A stretch of 14,195 bases of DNA, from contig QMPB01000049.1 of the NCBI GenBank assembly GCA_003648395.1, forward strand, positions 1 through 14,195. Direction: 5' to 3'. The notes under the pieces are model-generated. The model did no database searches, was not told the DNA's origin, and worked only from the letters and a program-made list of their open reading frames with translations. Source of the stretch: Bacteroidota bacterium. GTDB lineage: Bacteria; Bacteroidota; Bacteroidia; Bacteroidales; UBA1556. The position numbers and the translations under genes were made by a program. Positions 1 to 7,527 of this stretch are shown in pieces (the first letter of the stretch is position 1; each line of letters opens with the position of its first letter).

Positions 1-169
1 AATACTAATTCTAGAGGTTTTGGCGGTATTTTTGCTTTTTTTCAGCAAAAAATAGTGACAAAGCACAAATTTTTAATTTCTAATAAAGTGGAATAGGGGA
101 TTTTGATAAACTGATTAGTTGCTTGTAATCTACTAATAAATTTTCTATTAAATCAAAACCAAAATCCAT

Positions 170-212
170 TTTTATCTGCTATATCTGTGCAATCCGTGTT
201 CCTAATTTAATA
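170..212. repeat. Intergenic boilerplate repeat (ATCTGTG/ATCCGTG type)
   Basis: The stretch contains the near-repeated units ATCTGTGCA and ATCCGTGTT. From memory, short tandem units of this kind recur between genes in many Bacteroidota genomes. A related motif, ATTCGTGTA ATTCGTGAA read on the minus strand, lies at 11887-11905. No function is evident. Family membership is my recollection and needs a self-comparison of the genome. Confidence 0.4.
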
Positions 213-282
213 GAAATTCCCCCCTTGCTAATTATCAACCCAAAAACGTGAAATTTCTTTATTATATTTTGTTAAAAAGATA

Positions 283-310
283 TTGTAATAAATAGGAATT
301 GTTACTTTTG
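283..310 (+). promoter_or_regulatory. Probable pruA promoter
   Basis: TACTTTTG at 303-310 matches the Bacteroidota -7 consensus TAnnTTTG exactly. A TTG at 283-285 lies 17 nt upstream in the place of the -33 element. Transcription would begin near 315, giving a leader of about 60 nt before the pruA ATG at 378. One exact match per kilobase is expected by chance in DNA this AT-rich, so the support comes mainly from position. Confidence 0.45.
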
Positions 311-377
311 CCCACATAACAAAAATTGAGACAATAATAAAAGTCTTATTAGTAGTAATAACTTAAATATAACAGCT

Positions 378-2009
378 ATGAACAATGCAATTTTTAGCTT
401 TCCACGCCCTCAGAATGAGCCTATTAAGAGCTATGCTCCAGGTAGTCCAGAGAGAAAGGAGTTACAAGCAAAATTACAAGAGTTAAAATCTGAAACCATT
501 GAAATTCCTTTGATTATTAATGGTAAAGAAGTTAGAACAGGAAATACAGACACTGTTACAATGCCTACTGACCATGGTCACGTATTGGCAACATACCATA
601 AAGCTGGACCTAAAGAAGTTCAAATGGCAATTGATGCTGCTCTTGCTGCACAAAAGAAATGGGCAGAGATGCCATGGGTAGAGCGTGCTTCTATTACTCT
701 TAAAGCTGCTGAACTTATAGCAACAAAATATCGTGCATTAATTAATGCTTCAACCATGTTGGGACAGGGAAAAAATCCTTTCCAAGCAGAAATTGACTCA
801 GCATGCGAAACTATAGATTTCTTACGTTTCAATGCTACTTATGCTAGCCAAATATACGCTGACCAACCAATGTCAAGTCCCGGAGTTATCAATCGTTTAG
901 AATATCGTCCTTTGGAAGGTTTTGTTTTCTCTTTAACTCCATTTAACTTTACAGCAATTGCTTCTAACCTTAATATGGCTCCTGTACTTATGGGTAATGT
1001 TACTGTTTGGAAACCTGCTACTTCTGCTATTCTTTCCAACTATTATTTAATGAAAGTGTTTAAAGAAGCTGGTTTACCTGATGGTGTTATCAACTTTGTA
1101 CCAGGTCCTGGTTCTGTTATTGGAAAAGAGATTTTTAATCATAGAGATTTTGCAGGAATTCACTTTACTGGTTCTACCAACACTTTCCAACATTTCTGGA
1201 AAATCATTGGTGGCAACATTAAGAAATACCGCTCTTACCCACGTATAGTTGGTGAAACTGGTGGTAAAGACTTCGTTTTTGCTCATTCTACTGCTGATGC
1301 TGATATTCTTTCTACTGCTATTACTCGCGGTGCTTTCGAATATCAAGGTCAGAAATGTTCTGCTGCTTCTCGTGCTTATATTCCTAAGTCGCTTTGGGGA
1401 ACAGTTAAAGCTAATTTAGAGAAAGATTTAGCTGAAATAACCATGGGTGATGTTACTGATTTCAGTAATTTCTTCAATGCAGTAATTGATGAAGCGGCTT
1501 TCGATAGTATTACTAATTATATTGAAATAGCTAAGAAAAATGATAAAGCTGAGATTGTTTTCGGTGGAAATTATGATAAATCTAAAGGTTATTTCATTGA
1601 GCCAACAGTAATTGTTACTACTGATCCTCATTGTGTAACTATGGAAGAAGAAGTATTTGGCCCTGTTATTACTATCTACGTTTACGAAGACGATAAGTAT
1701 GAGGAAACATTAAAAGTTTGTGATGAGACTTCTCCTTATGCTCTTACAGGAGCAATTTTTGCTCAAGATCGTGAGAAATTATTAATAGGTTATGAAATGC
1801 TTCGTAATGCTGCTGGTAACTTCTACTTAAATGATAAGCCAACAGGCGCAGTAGTAGGACAACAGCCATTTGGTGGTGCTCGTGGTAGTGGAACTAACGA
1901 TAAAGCAGGTAGTTATTTGAACCTAATCCGTTGGACTAATACTCGTACAATTAAAGAAACTTTAGTTGCACCTGTTAACTATAGATACCCATTCTTAGAT
2001 AAAGAATAA
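378..2009 (+). CDS. pruA: L-glutamate gamma-semialdehyde (1-pyrroline-5-carboxylate) dehydrogenase
   Basis: This NAD+-dependent aldehyde dehydrogenase oxidises glutamate-5-semialdehyde, the open form of 1-pyrroline-5-carboxylate, to glutamate in the last step of proline catabolism. It is a stand-alone 543-residue enzyme of the ALDH4 type, not a PutA fusion; no proline dehydrogenase lies in the window. Visible ALDH landmarks are the oxyanion Asn190 in TPFNFTAIASN, the cofactor-site Lys212 in VWKPA, the glycine-rich FTGST near 263-267, the general base Glu293 in GETGGKD and the nucleophile Cys327 in YQGQKCSAASR. Length and C-terminal sequence (GQQPFGGARGSGTNDK) fit ALDH4/PruA. The ATG at 378 has no clear Shine-Dalgarno sequence, as is usual in this phylum. 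The gene is followed by its own terminator, so it is probably transcribed alone. The protein should be cytoplasmic. Confidence 0.95.
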   Translation: MNNAIFSFPRPQNEPIKSYAPGSPERKELQAKLQELKSETIEIPLIINGKEVRTGNTDTVTMPTDHGHVLATYHKAGPKEVQMAIDAALAAQKKWAEMPWVERASITLKAAELIATKYRALINASTMLGQGKNPFQAEIDSACETIDFLRFNATYASQIYADQPMSSPGVINRLEYRPLEGFVFSLTPFNFTAIASNLNMAPVLMGNVTVWKPATSAILSNYYLMKVFKEAGLPDGVINFVPGPGSVIGKEIFNHRDFAGIHFTGSTNTFQHFWKIIGGNIKKYRSYPRIVGETGGKDFVFAHSTADADILSTAITRGAFEYQGQKCSAASRAYIPKSLWGTVKANLEKDLAEITMGDVTDFSNFFNAVIDEAAFDSITNYIEIAKKNDKAEIVFGGNYDKSKGYFIEPTVIVTTDPHCVTMEEEVFGPVITIYVYEDDKYEETLKVCDETSPYALTGAIFAQDREKLLIGYEMLRNAAGNFYLNDKPTGAVVGQQPFGGARGSGTNDKAGSYLNLIRWTNTRTIKETLVAPVNYRYPFLDKE

Positions 2010-2024
2010 GAATATATAAAAACT

Positions 2025-2063
2025 AAAAAGCCCGATGGGAATTTGCATCTATTGGGCTTTTTT
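2025..2063 (+). terminator. Intrinsic terminator of pruA
   Basis: Arms 2025-2036 and 2051-2062 form a 12-bp stem: AAAAAGCCC pairs with GGGCTTTTT, followed by a G-U pair and two A-U pairs. A T-run closes it at 2063. It begins 15 nt after the pruA stop codon and separates pruA from the second dehydrogenase gene. Confidence 0.85.
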
Positions 2064-2101
2064 AATAATAATAATCACAGAAAACAAATAATTTATTAGA
2101 T

Positions 2102-3649
2102 ATGATGGACATTAAAAAAGCAATGGAAACATTAGGGGTTAATGAACTTAACCAAGGTGTTTCTACAGGTATTGAATGGTTCGATACTAAAGGAGCTATT
2201 ACTTCTTCAGTATCACCAATTGATGGTAAAGAAATAGGAAGAGTTAAAAACGGAACTCTTGACGATTACGAAATGGTAATTAAGAAAGCTCAAGAAGCTT
2301 TCAAAGAGTGGCGTAAAGTTCCTGCTCCAATTCGTGGTGAATTAGTTCGCCAAATTGGTTTACAATTAAGAAAATATAAGAATGAGCTTGGTGCTTTGGT
2401 AACTTACGAAATGGGTAAGATTTATCAAGAAGGTCTTGGTGAAGTTCAAGAGATGATTGATATCTGTGATTTTGCAGTAGGTCAATCTCGTCTTATGAAT
2501 GGTGTTTCACTTCAAAGTGAGCGTCCTGAGCATAGACTTTTTGAACAATATCAACCTCTTGGTGTAGTAGGAATTGTTACTTCTTACAATTTCCCCGTTG
2601 CTGTATGGGCTTGGAATTCTGCTCTTGCAATTGCTGCTGGTGATGTGGTAATTTGGAAGCCTAGTTCTAAAACTCCTCTTACCGCTGTTGCAACCCAAAA
2701 AATTATTGCTGATGTACTTCGTGAAAACAATGTTCCTGAAGGAGTATTTAACTTGATAGTTGCTAAATCTTCTGTTATGGGAGATAATTTCCTTGCTGAT
2801 AAGCGAGTTAATTTATTATCAGTAACAGGTTCTACGGCTGTAGGTAAGCGTGTTGGTGGTATTGTTGGAAAACGCCTTGGTAAAACCATTCTTGAGCTTG
2901 GTGGTAATAATGCTGTTATTATGACTAAGAATGCAAATATTCCTATGGCTGTAACTTCTACAGTATTTGGTACCGTTGGTACAGCTGGTCAGCGTTGTAC
3001 TTCTACTCGTCGTATAATTATTCACGAAGATATTTATGATGAAGTACGCGATAAAATGGTTGCTGCTTATAAGAAAATTGAACATAAAGTTGGTAATGCT
3101 TTAGATGAGAATTTCTTAGTTGGGCCACTTATTGACAAATGGTCTGTTGAGTTATTCTTAAATGCTGTTGAGAAAGTAGCAGAAGAAGGTGGAAAAGTAT
3201 TATTTGGCGGTTACAAATTAGAAGGCGAAGGTTTCGAATCAGGAAACTATGTTATGCCTTGTATAGCTGAAGCTAAAAATGAGTTCCATATTGTACAAGA
3301 AGAGACATTTGCTCCTATCGTTTACTTAATTAAGTATAGCGGAGATGTACAGAATGCTATTGATATTCAGAATGATGTACCTCAAGGTTTATCTTCTTGT
3401 ATATTTACTGATAATGTACGTGAAGCAGAGTTATTTACTTCTGTTGCAGGTTCTGATTGTGGTATTGCTAACGTAAATGTTGGTACTTCAGGAGCAGAAA
3501 TTGGTGGTGCTTTCGGTGGTGAAAAAGATACTGGAGGAGGACGTGAGTCAGGAAGTGATTCTTGGAAAGTTTATATGCGTCGTCAAACTACTACTGTTAA
3601 CTATGGTACTGAGCTTCCTTTAGCTCAAGGTATAAAGTTCGACTTATAA
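2102..3649 (+). CDS. ALDH7/antiquitin-type aldehyde dehydrogenase (alpha-aminoadipic semialdehyde dehydrogenase)
   Basis: The 515-residue protein belongs to the ALDH7 family. Its closest recognisable relative is human ALDH7A1 (antiquitin), which oxidises alpha-aminoadipate-6-semialdehyde, in equilibrium with piperideine-6-carboxylate, to alpha-aminoadipate in lysine breakdown. Catalytic residues are Asn163 (SYNFPVAV), Lys186 (IWKPS), Glu265 (LELGGNN) and Cys299 in GTAGQRCTSTRR. Family signatures also seen in antiquitin are EMGK...GEVQE at 103-117, Arg298 just before the nucleophile, and the C-terminal stretch SGAEIGGAFGGEK...GGGRESGSDSWK, which helps bind the aminoadipate end of the substrate. 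The start could be either of two adjacent ATGs (2102 or 2105). Only about 40 nt separate it from the pruA terminator, and I see no good promoter there. Other ALDH7 substrates such as betaine aldehyde or lipid-derived aldehydes cannot be excluded. Confidence 0.88.
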   Translation: MMDIKKAMETLGVNELNQGVSTGIEWFDTKGAITSSVSPIDGKEIGRVKNGTLDDYEMVIKKAQEAFKEWRKVPAPIRGELVRQIGLQLRKYKNELGALVTYEMGKIYQEGLGEVQEMIDICDFAVGQSRLMNGVSLQSERPEHRLFEQYQPLGVVGIVTSYNFPVAVWAWNSALAIAAGDVVIWKPSSKTPLTAVATQKIIADVLRENNVPEGVFNLIVAKSSVMGDNFLADKRVNLLSVTGSTAVGKRVGGIVGKRLGKTILELGGNNAVIMTKNANIPMAVTSTVFGTVGTAGQRCTSTRRIIIHEDIYDEVRDKMVAAYKKIEHKVGNALDENFLVGPLIDKWSVELFLNAVEKVAEEGGKVLFGGYKLEGEGFESGNYVMPCIAEAKNEFHIVQEETFAPIVYLIKYSGDVQNAIDIQNDVPQGLSSCIFTDNVREAELFTSVAGSDCGIANVNVGTSGAEIGGAFGGEKDTGGGRESGSDSWKVYMRRQTTTVNYGTELPLAQGIKFDL

Positions 3650-3683
3650 ACTATTCTTTTGATTTACTTCATCGTTGTCGGTT

Positions 3684-3731
3684 GAAAATAAAAGATAGTC
3701 ATTGCCTAATGGCAACTCCTATTTTATTTTC
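3684..3731. terminator. Composite hairpin downstream of the ALDH7 gene
   Basis: GAAAATAAAA (3684-3693) pairs with TTTTATTTTC (3722-3731), and inside this stem a second hairpin forms from TTGCC (3702-3706) and GGCAA (3711-3715). It begins 34 nt after the ALDH7 stop codon. It lacks a clean GC-rich stem plus T-run, so it may be a 3'-end stabilising structure or a poor terminator rather than the main one. Confidence 0.4.
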
Positions 3732-3756
3732 GCTCTCCGCCTTGAATTATACCAAA

Positions 3757-3777
3757 TTAATACCAAATTGGTATTAA
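3757..3777. repeat. 21-nt dyad with 10-bp arms
   Basis: TTAATACCAA (3757-3766) and TTGGTATTAA (3768-3777) are exact reverse complements around a single central A. A partial copy, TACCAAATTAA, sits directly before it at 3750-3760. With one central base it suits a protein-binding dyad better than a hairpin, but it lies far from any start codon. No regulator is suggested by the context. Confidence 0.4.
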
Positions 3778-3809
3778 AACAAAATAATTAGTTTTAGGAT
3801 GTTAATTTG

Positions 3810-3845
3810 AAATCCCCATTTGCTTTTGTGAATGGGGATTTTTTT
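3810..3845 (+). terminator. Intrinsic terminator (plus strand)
   Basis: AAATCCCCATT (3810-3820) pairs with AATGGGGATTT (3831-3841), an 11-bp stem with a 10-nt loop, and the T-run continues to 3845. It is the best-formed terminator after the ALDH7 gene, about 160 nt beyond the stop codon. Read on the minus strand it is followed by only three T, so any effect on the opposing lipoprotein gene would be weak. Confidence 0.7.
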
Positions 3846-3850
3846 GGTAA

Positions 3851-3870
3851 ATCGCTCATTCTTGAGCGAT
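3851..3870. repeat. 8-bp hairpin with TTCT loop
   Basis: ATCGCTCA (3851-3858) and TGAGCGAT (3863-3870) are perfectly complementary around a TTCT loop. No T-run of note follows on either strand. It may protect the 3' end of the minus-strand transcript from the lipoprotein gene, which stops at 3992. Confidence 0.4.
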
Positions 3871-3991
3871 TCTATTTTGTTATTATTCTACCAATAATCC
3901 TCCCTTTTCTAGGCTAGGGGCAAAGATTGTTGGAGGGGAGTTTGCAGAATAATTTTTTAACTATTAGGATAGATTATATTTAAAACAATTT

Positions 3992-4255
3992 CTAATGTTT
4001 ATCGTACCAAGGTTTTCTTCTATAATTCTTCTTTTGGTTCTTGATGTAGTATTTTGAACTCGTAGAAATAGATTTTTTTCTTAATTTTTTCTGGTAAGCG
4101 CTCTTATGTGTTTTATGTTTTGAGGAACTGGCTCTACGCTTTCTCACCATTCTTCTATAGCGAGCTCTATGACATGAGCCTACTGATAAACCTATGATTA
4201 TAAGTAATGATACAACCCAAGTGAGTTTAAGAAAACGAATACTTTTATATGTCAT
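3992..4255 (-). CDS. Small, very basic putative lipoprotein
   Basis: I do not recognise the family. The frame is open to a TTG at 4264, but the ATG at 4255 gives a better start and an 87-residue product. Residues 4-10 are basic and 11-25 hydrophobic, ending in the lipobox V-G-S-C with Cys28, so it looks like a signal-peptidase II substrate. The predicted 60-residue mature part has about 24 Lys/Arg and one acidic residue, with several Ser, Tyr and His and no predicted domain. There is no acidic lipoprotein export signal after the cysteine, so a periplasm-facing anchor is more likely than surface display; this is inference. The gene stands alone, divergent from upp. Such a basic tail could bind nucleic acid, peptidoglycan or lipopolysaccharide, but nothing shows which. 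Confidence 0.6.
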   Translation of the reverse strand: MTYKSIRFLKLTWVVSLLIIIGLSVGSCHRARYRRMVRKRRASSSKHKTHKSAYQKKLRKKSISTSSKYYIKNQKKNYRRKPWYDKH

Positions 4256-4310
4256 ATTTGCCAATTATGGGTAGCTACTATTGTGTTCAACAAAGAGGAT
4301 TGTAAAACTA

Positions 4311-4329
4311 CACTTTTTTTTTAAAAGTG
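4311..4329. repeat. AT-rich hairpin between divergent genes
   Basis: CACTTTT (4311-4317) and AAAAGTG (4323-4329) pair around a T-rich loop. It sits between the divergent lipoprotein gene and upp, where both promoters must lie. It could be a binding site or chance; the stem has only two GC pairs. Confidence 0.25.
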
Positions 4330-4465
4330 CAACAATGGAGTTTTCAATTTTAAGCAGACTAATCCTGCTACATATTCAAGAATATTAAAATAGATTATCC
4401 TAAGAGAAACCAAGTTTAAATTTTACCTATTTTAGCAGACGTAAACAAAATTAAAGCTAAGCAGT

Positions 4466-5125
4466 ATGGTACACAATTTAGGTAAAAAAAATTCGATTTT
4501 TAATCAGTTTTTAGCAGAAATAAGAAGTCTTGATGTTCAGGAGGATCGAATGCGATTTAGAAGAAACATGGAAAGACTAGGCGAAATATTTGCTTATGAA
4601 ATTAGTAAAACTTTAGATTATCAAACCAAAGAAGTTACTTCTCCTTTGGGTGTTTCTGAATTGCCATTGATTAATAATTACCCAATACTAGCAACTATCT
4701 TAAGAGCGGGTTTACCATTACATCAAGGTATGCTCAACTATTTCGATCATGCTGATAATGCTTTTATTTCTGCTTATAGAAAGCATCACAAAAATGGTAA
4801 ATTTGATATTGAGCTTGAATATGTTAGTAGCCCAGATTTGGATAAGAAAACTTTAATTCTTGTTGACCCAATGCTTGCAACAGGGGCATCAATGGAGGTG
4901 TCTTATAAGTCTCTTATGCAATTTGGAAAACCAAAACATACTCATATTGTCGCTGCTATTGCAAGCCTTGAAGGAATAAATTACCTAAAACGAAAACTTA
5001 ATATGAATAGAGTGAGTATTTGGGTAGGAGCAATTGATGATGAGCTTACTGCTCAATCGTATATAGTACCAGGCTTAGGTGATGCTGGAGATTTATCTTT
5101 TGGCGAAAAACTTGAACTGGACTAG
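4466..5125 (+). CDS. upp: Uracil phosphoribosyltransferase
   Basis: The enzyme salvages uracil by joining it to PRPP, giving UMP and pyrophosphate in the cytoplasm. The 219-residue product shows the type I phosphoribosyltransferase PRPP loop LVDPMLATGAS (132-142), the conserved ILRAGLPLHQG (78-88) and the uracil-binding C-terminal segment YIVPGLGDAGD (199-209). The opening resembles other Bacteroidota UPRTs as I remember them (KKNSIFNQFLAEIR, then MRFRRNMERLGE). The acidic Asp134 in the PRPP loop is present. The start ATG at 4466 has no strong Shine-Dalgarno sequence; a box resembling the -7 element, TATTTTAG, occurs shortly upstream but is one base off consensus. purD follows after 148 nt with no clear terminator between, so the two may be partly co-transcribed. 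Confidence 0.93.
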   Translation: MVHNLGKKNSIFNQFLAEIRSLDVQEDRMRFRRNMERLGEIFAYEISKTLDYQTKEVTSPLGVSELPLINNYPILATILRAGLPLHQGMLNYFDHADNAFISAYRKHHKNGKFDIELEYVSSPDLDKKTLILVDPMLATGASMEVSYKSLMQFGKPKHTHIVAAIASLEGINYLKRKLNMNRVSIWVGAIDDELTAQSYIVPGLGDAGDLSFGEKLELD

Positions 5126-5143
5126 AAAAGTTATAAGTTGGGA

Positions 5144-5188
5144 GTTCTGAGTTCTGAGTTAGGCAGATAACCAGATAACCAAATAACC
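5144..5188. repeat. Two short tandem repeats in the upp-purD spacer
   Basis: GTTCTGA is repeated at 5144-5157, followed by a partial third unit to 5160. Next comes an 8-nt tandem repeat, AGATAACC AGATAACC AAATAACC, at 5165-5188. Copy-number change here by slippage would alter only the spacer between upp and purD. Similar GAGTTCTGAGTT strings are, from memory, a common kind of intergenic repeat in this phylum. Confidence 0.65.
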
Positions 5189-5273
5189 ACCTCACCAATT
5201 TATCCCGAGTAATCGGTAATAACCAAATAATATAACATTAAACAATTTAGTAATTTAACACATAGTTATTAAA

Positions 5274-6551
5274 ATGAACATACTACTTTTAGGCTCTGGA
5301 GGTCGGGAACATGCTTTAGCTTGGAAAATAGCACAAAGTCCATTACTTGACCATCTTTTTATTGCACCAGGAAATGCAGGAACAGCTTCTATTGGAACCA
5401 ATATCAATTTGAAAATCAATGATTTTATAGCTATCAAAGAGTTTATTATTGATATGAAAATAGATATGCTTATTGTTGGGCCAGAGCAACCTTTAGTTGA
5501 TGGTATTTACGATTTTATCAAAGCTGATTCTCAAATAAAAGACACTGCCATTATTGGCATGTCAAAGCAAGGAGCCATGTTGGAAGGCAGTAAAGATTTT
5601 GCCAAGGAGTTTATGATGAAATATAATGTTCCTACCGCTGCTTATCAGAGTTTTAATTCTGAAAATATTGAAGAAGGTAAAAAATTTCTAGAGACATTGA
5701 AAGCCCCTTATGTGCTTAAAGCCGATGGTCTAGCAGGTGGAAAAGGCGTTTTGATTTTAGACGATATTGAAGAAGCCAAAAAAGGACTCTCAGATATGCT
5801 TTTATCAGGTAAATTTGGCAAAGCGGGTAGTAATGTTGTTATTGAAGAATATCTTGATGGCATTGAGCTTTCTGTTTTTATTCTTACTGACGGTACTGAC
5901 TACGTAATTCTACCTGAAGCTAAAGATTATAAGCGTATTGGAGAAGGTGATACAGGCCTAAATACTGGTGGTATGGGCTCTATTTCTCCCGTTCCTTTTG
6001 CAGATAAAGAATTTATGCAGAAAGTTGAGGAAAGAATAATTAAGCCAACAGTAAAAGGGATTAAAGTCGAGGGAATGGATTATACAGGCTTCGTTTTTAT
6101 TGGGTTAATGAATGTTGGTGGAGACCCTTATGTTATTGAGTATAATGTGAGAATGGGAGATCCTGAAACTGAATCTGTAGTTCCTAGAATAAAAAATGAT
6201 CTTTTGGAGATATTTAAACAGTTAGATGAAGGAAGACTTTCGGAAGCTAAAATGGAAATTGATTCTCGGTATGTTGCTTCGGTAATGCTTGTGGCTGGAG
6301 GTTATCCTGAAAGCTACGAAAAAGGCAAAAAAATATCTGGTTTAGAAACTGTTGATGGAAATATAATTTTCCATGCGGGCACTACTATGGATGAGTTTGG
6401 TGTGGTCTATACTAATGGTGGTAGAATTATGACTATTACATCTTTTGGAGAAGATTTGCAGACAGCATTATACAAAAGCTATGCTACCGCCAAGAATGTT
6501 AAGTTTAATAAAATGTATTATCGTACCGATCTTGGAAAGGATTTAATTTAA
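5274..6551 (+). CDS. purD: Phosphoribosylamine-glycine ligase (GAR synthetase)
   Basis: The enzyme ligates glycine to 5-phosphoribosylamine with ATP, giving GAR, the second step of purine synthesis. The 425 residues are the normal length. In order, the N-domain opens with LLLGSGGREHA (4-14), the ATP-grasp region carries LKADGLAGGKGV (148-159), GDTGLNTGGMGSISP (225-239) follows, and the metal- and ATP-binding segment EYNVRMGDPETE is at 289-300; the C-domain ends near 420. All key motifs look intact. The ATG at 5274 follows an AT-rich leader without a Shine-Dalgarno sequence. The stop codon is 4 nt before the next gene, so the DUF6427-like gene and rnhB are very likely on the same transcript. 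Confidence 0.96.
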   Translation: MNILLLGSGGREHALAWKIAQSPLLDHLFIAPGNAGTASIGTNINLKINDFIAIKEFIIDMKIDMLIVGPEQPLVDGIYDFIKADSQIKDTAIIGMSKQGAMLEGSKDFAKEFMMKYNVPTAAYQSFNSENIEEGKKFLETLKAPYVLKADGLAGGKGVLILDDIEEAKKGLSDMLLSGKFGKAGSNVVIEEYLDGIELSVFILTDGTDYVILPEAKDYKRIGEGDTGLNTGGMGSISPVPFADKEFMQKVEERIIKPTVKGIKVEGMDYTGFVFIGLMNVGGDPYVIEYNVRMGDPETESVVPRIKNDLLEIFKQLDEGRLSEAKMEIDSRYVASVMLVAGGYPESYEKGKKISGLETVDGNIIFHAGTTMDEFGVVYTNGGRIMTITSFGEDLQTALYKSYATAKNVKFNKMYYRTDLGKDLI

Positions 6552-6555
6552 AACA

Positions 6556-7527
6556 ATGATTCTACGAATATTTAATAATAAAAATAGATTATTACAGTTT
6601 TTTTTGATTGCGATTGTATTCTCCAGCTTTTTCTTTTTACCTATTAGCATAGTTCCAAGCAAAGGTTTTAATCCTTTATACGATTTATTTTTAAATATTA
6701 TTGGAAATAACCCTATAACTATACGAATTGTTTTTATTCTATTAATTACTATTCCCATTATTCTAACACAATATTTTGCCGTATTATTTGGAATTATCCA
6801 ACGAAATTATTTTCATTTCTTTTTTTTAGCACCTATATTAATATTCTCTAATTCTATTGCTTGGACAATAAATCCTCTATTATTTGCTCTACTGTTTTTT
6901 GTTTTGGGTATAGCAAATCTGTTTCAACTTAATAGAACAGAAAGCCCAATAGTAATTTCATCTACAGCTTTTATTTTTTCAATAGCATCTCTATTCTATA
7001 GTATATTTATTTGGAATATTTTATTGATTATTATTGCTCTTCTTATTTTTAGGGAGTTCAAACTTAGAGAGTTAATGATGGCAATAGGATCTTTTGTATT
7101 ACCATATATTTATATTTTTACTTGGTACTTTGTAGATGATATTCTTTTAATTAAATGGCATGAATTTATTAATCAATTATTTGATTTTTCGTTTAATATT
7201 ACCCTAGATAACAACTACTTACAATTAGTTTATATCGCTGTTATTATACTATTAGCTTTATACTTAATAATTTCAACATTCAACTCTATGCAAAATAAAC
7301 TGATTCAAATAAGAGAATACATTTCTTTCTTATTAGTTACCTTTATCTTTTCTATAATTCTACTATTATTTGCTGGAAGTAATACACCTTATCAGTTTAT
7401 GAGTATTCAATTTCTAGTAGCCTTTCTTTACAGCATACATCTTAGCGATAATCGACCAAATTGGTATCACGATATAGTTATTCTACTATTAATATCTCAT
7501 AATATTATTTTAATATTTTATGCTTAA
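6556..7527 (+). CDS. DUF6427-like polytopic membrane protein
   Basis: The 323-residue protein is almost wholly hydrophobic, with about ten probable membrane segments, for example near 12-33, 55-80, 104-120, 134-165, 174-195, 223-241, 255-273, 281-295 and 305-321. A short cytoplasm-like basic segment (REFKLRE, 166-172) before a segment ending [12 protein letters not shown] matches my memory of DUF6427 proteins, found near purD and upp in Bacteroidota. Its function is unknown; the layout recalls multi-pass enzymes or transporters of envelope glycan or lipid, but no catalytic motif is seen. It starts 4 nt after purD and its last 8 nt overlap rnhB, which suggests translational coupling. It uses many ATA and TTA codons and is even more AT-rich than its neighbours, as expected for a membrane protein here. 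Confidence 0.75.
   Translation: MILRIFNNKNRLLQFFLIAIVFSSFFFLPISIVPSKGFNPLYDLFLNIIGNNPITIRIVFILLITIPIILTQYFAVLFGIIQRNYFHFFFLAPILIFSNSIAWTINPLLFALLFFVLGIANLFQLNRTESPIVISSTAFIFSIASLFYSIFIWNILLIIIALLIFREFKLRELMMAIGSFVLPYIYIFTWYFVDDILLIKWHEFINQLFDFSFNITLDNNYLQLVYIAVIILLALYLIISTFNSMQNKLIQIREYISFLLVTFIFSIILLLFAGSNTPYQFMSIQFLVAFLYSIHLSDNRPNWYHDIVILLLISHNIILIFYA

Larger units (their letters stand above)
1..377. other. Intergenic region upstream of pruA
   Basis: I see no gene here. The stretch holds an AT-rich hairpin at 29-51 (TTTTTGCT paired with AGCAAAAA), an 8-bp inverted repeat GGATTTTG (98-105) / CAAAATCC (160-167), a short repeat-like stretch at 170-212 and, near its right end, the probable pruA promoter. 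The hairpin at 29-51 might end a gene lying left of the window, but its arms are only A/T plus one GC step, so this is weak. Confidence 0.6.
3650..3991. other. Hairpin-rich intergenic region
   Basis: This gap lies between the convergent ALDH7 gene and the small lipoprotein gene, and I see no gene in it. It holds a composite hairpin at 3684-3731, a near-perfect dyad at 3757-3777, a terminator at 3810-3845, a second hairpin at 3851-3870 and a weak CTCCC/GGGAG-ended stretch at 3900-3940. Four separate foldable elements in 340 nt is dense for a simple convergent gap. Confidence 0.6.

Noticed and set aside
3900..3940. Mobile element end suggested by CTCCC...GGGAG
   Set aside because: Only five bases pair at the tips, there is no transposase frame or target duplication, and the stretch may simply be a short intergenic repeat.
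4256..4264. TTG start for the small lipoprotein
   Set aside because: The ATG three codons further in (4255) gives a normal signal peptide with basic n-region; TTG is rare as a start in this phylum.
5144..5188. CRISPR-like array
   Set aside because: Units are 7-8 nt, directly adjacent with no spacers, and no cas gene is present.
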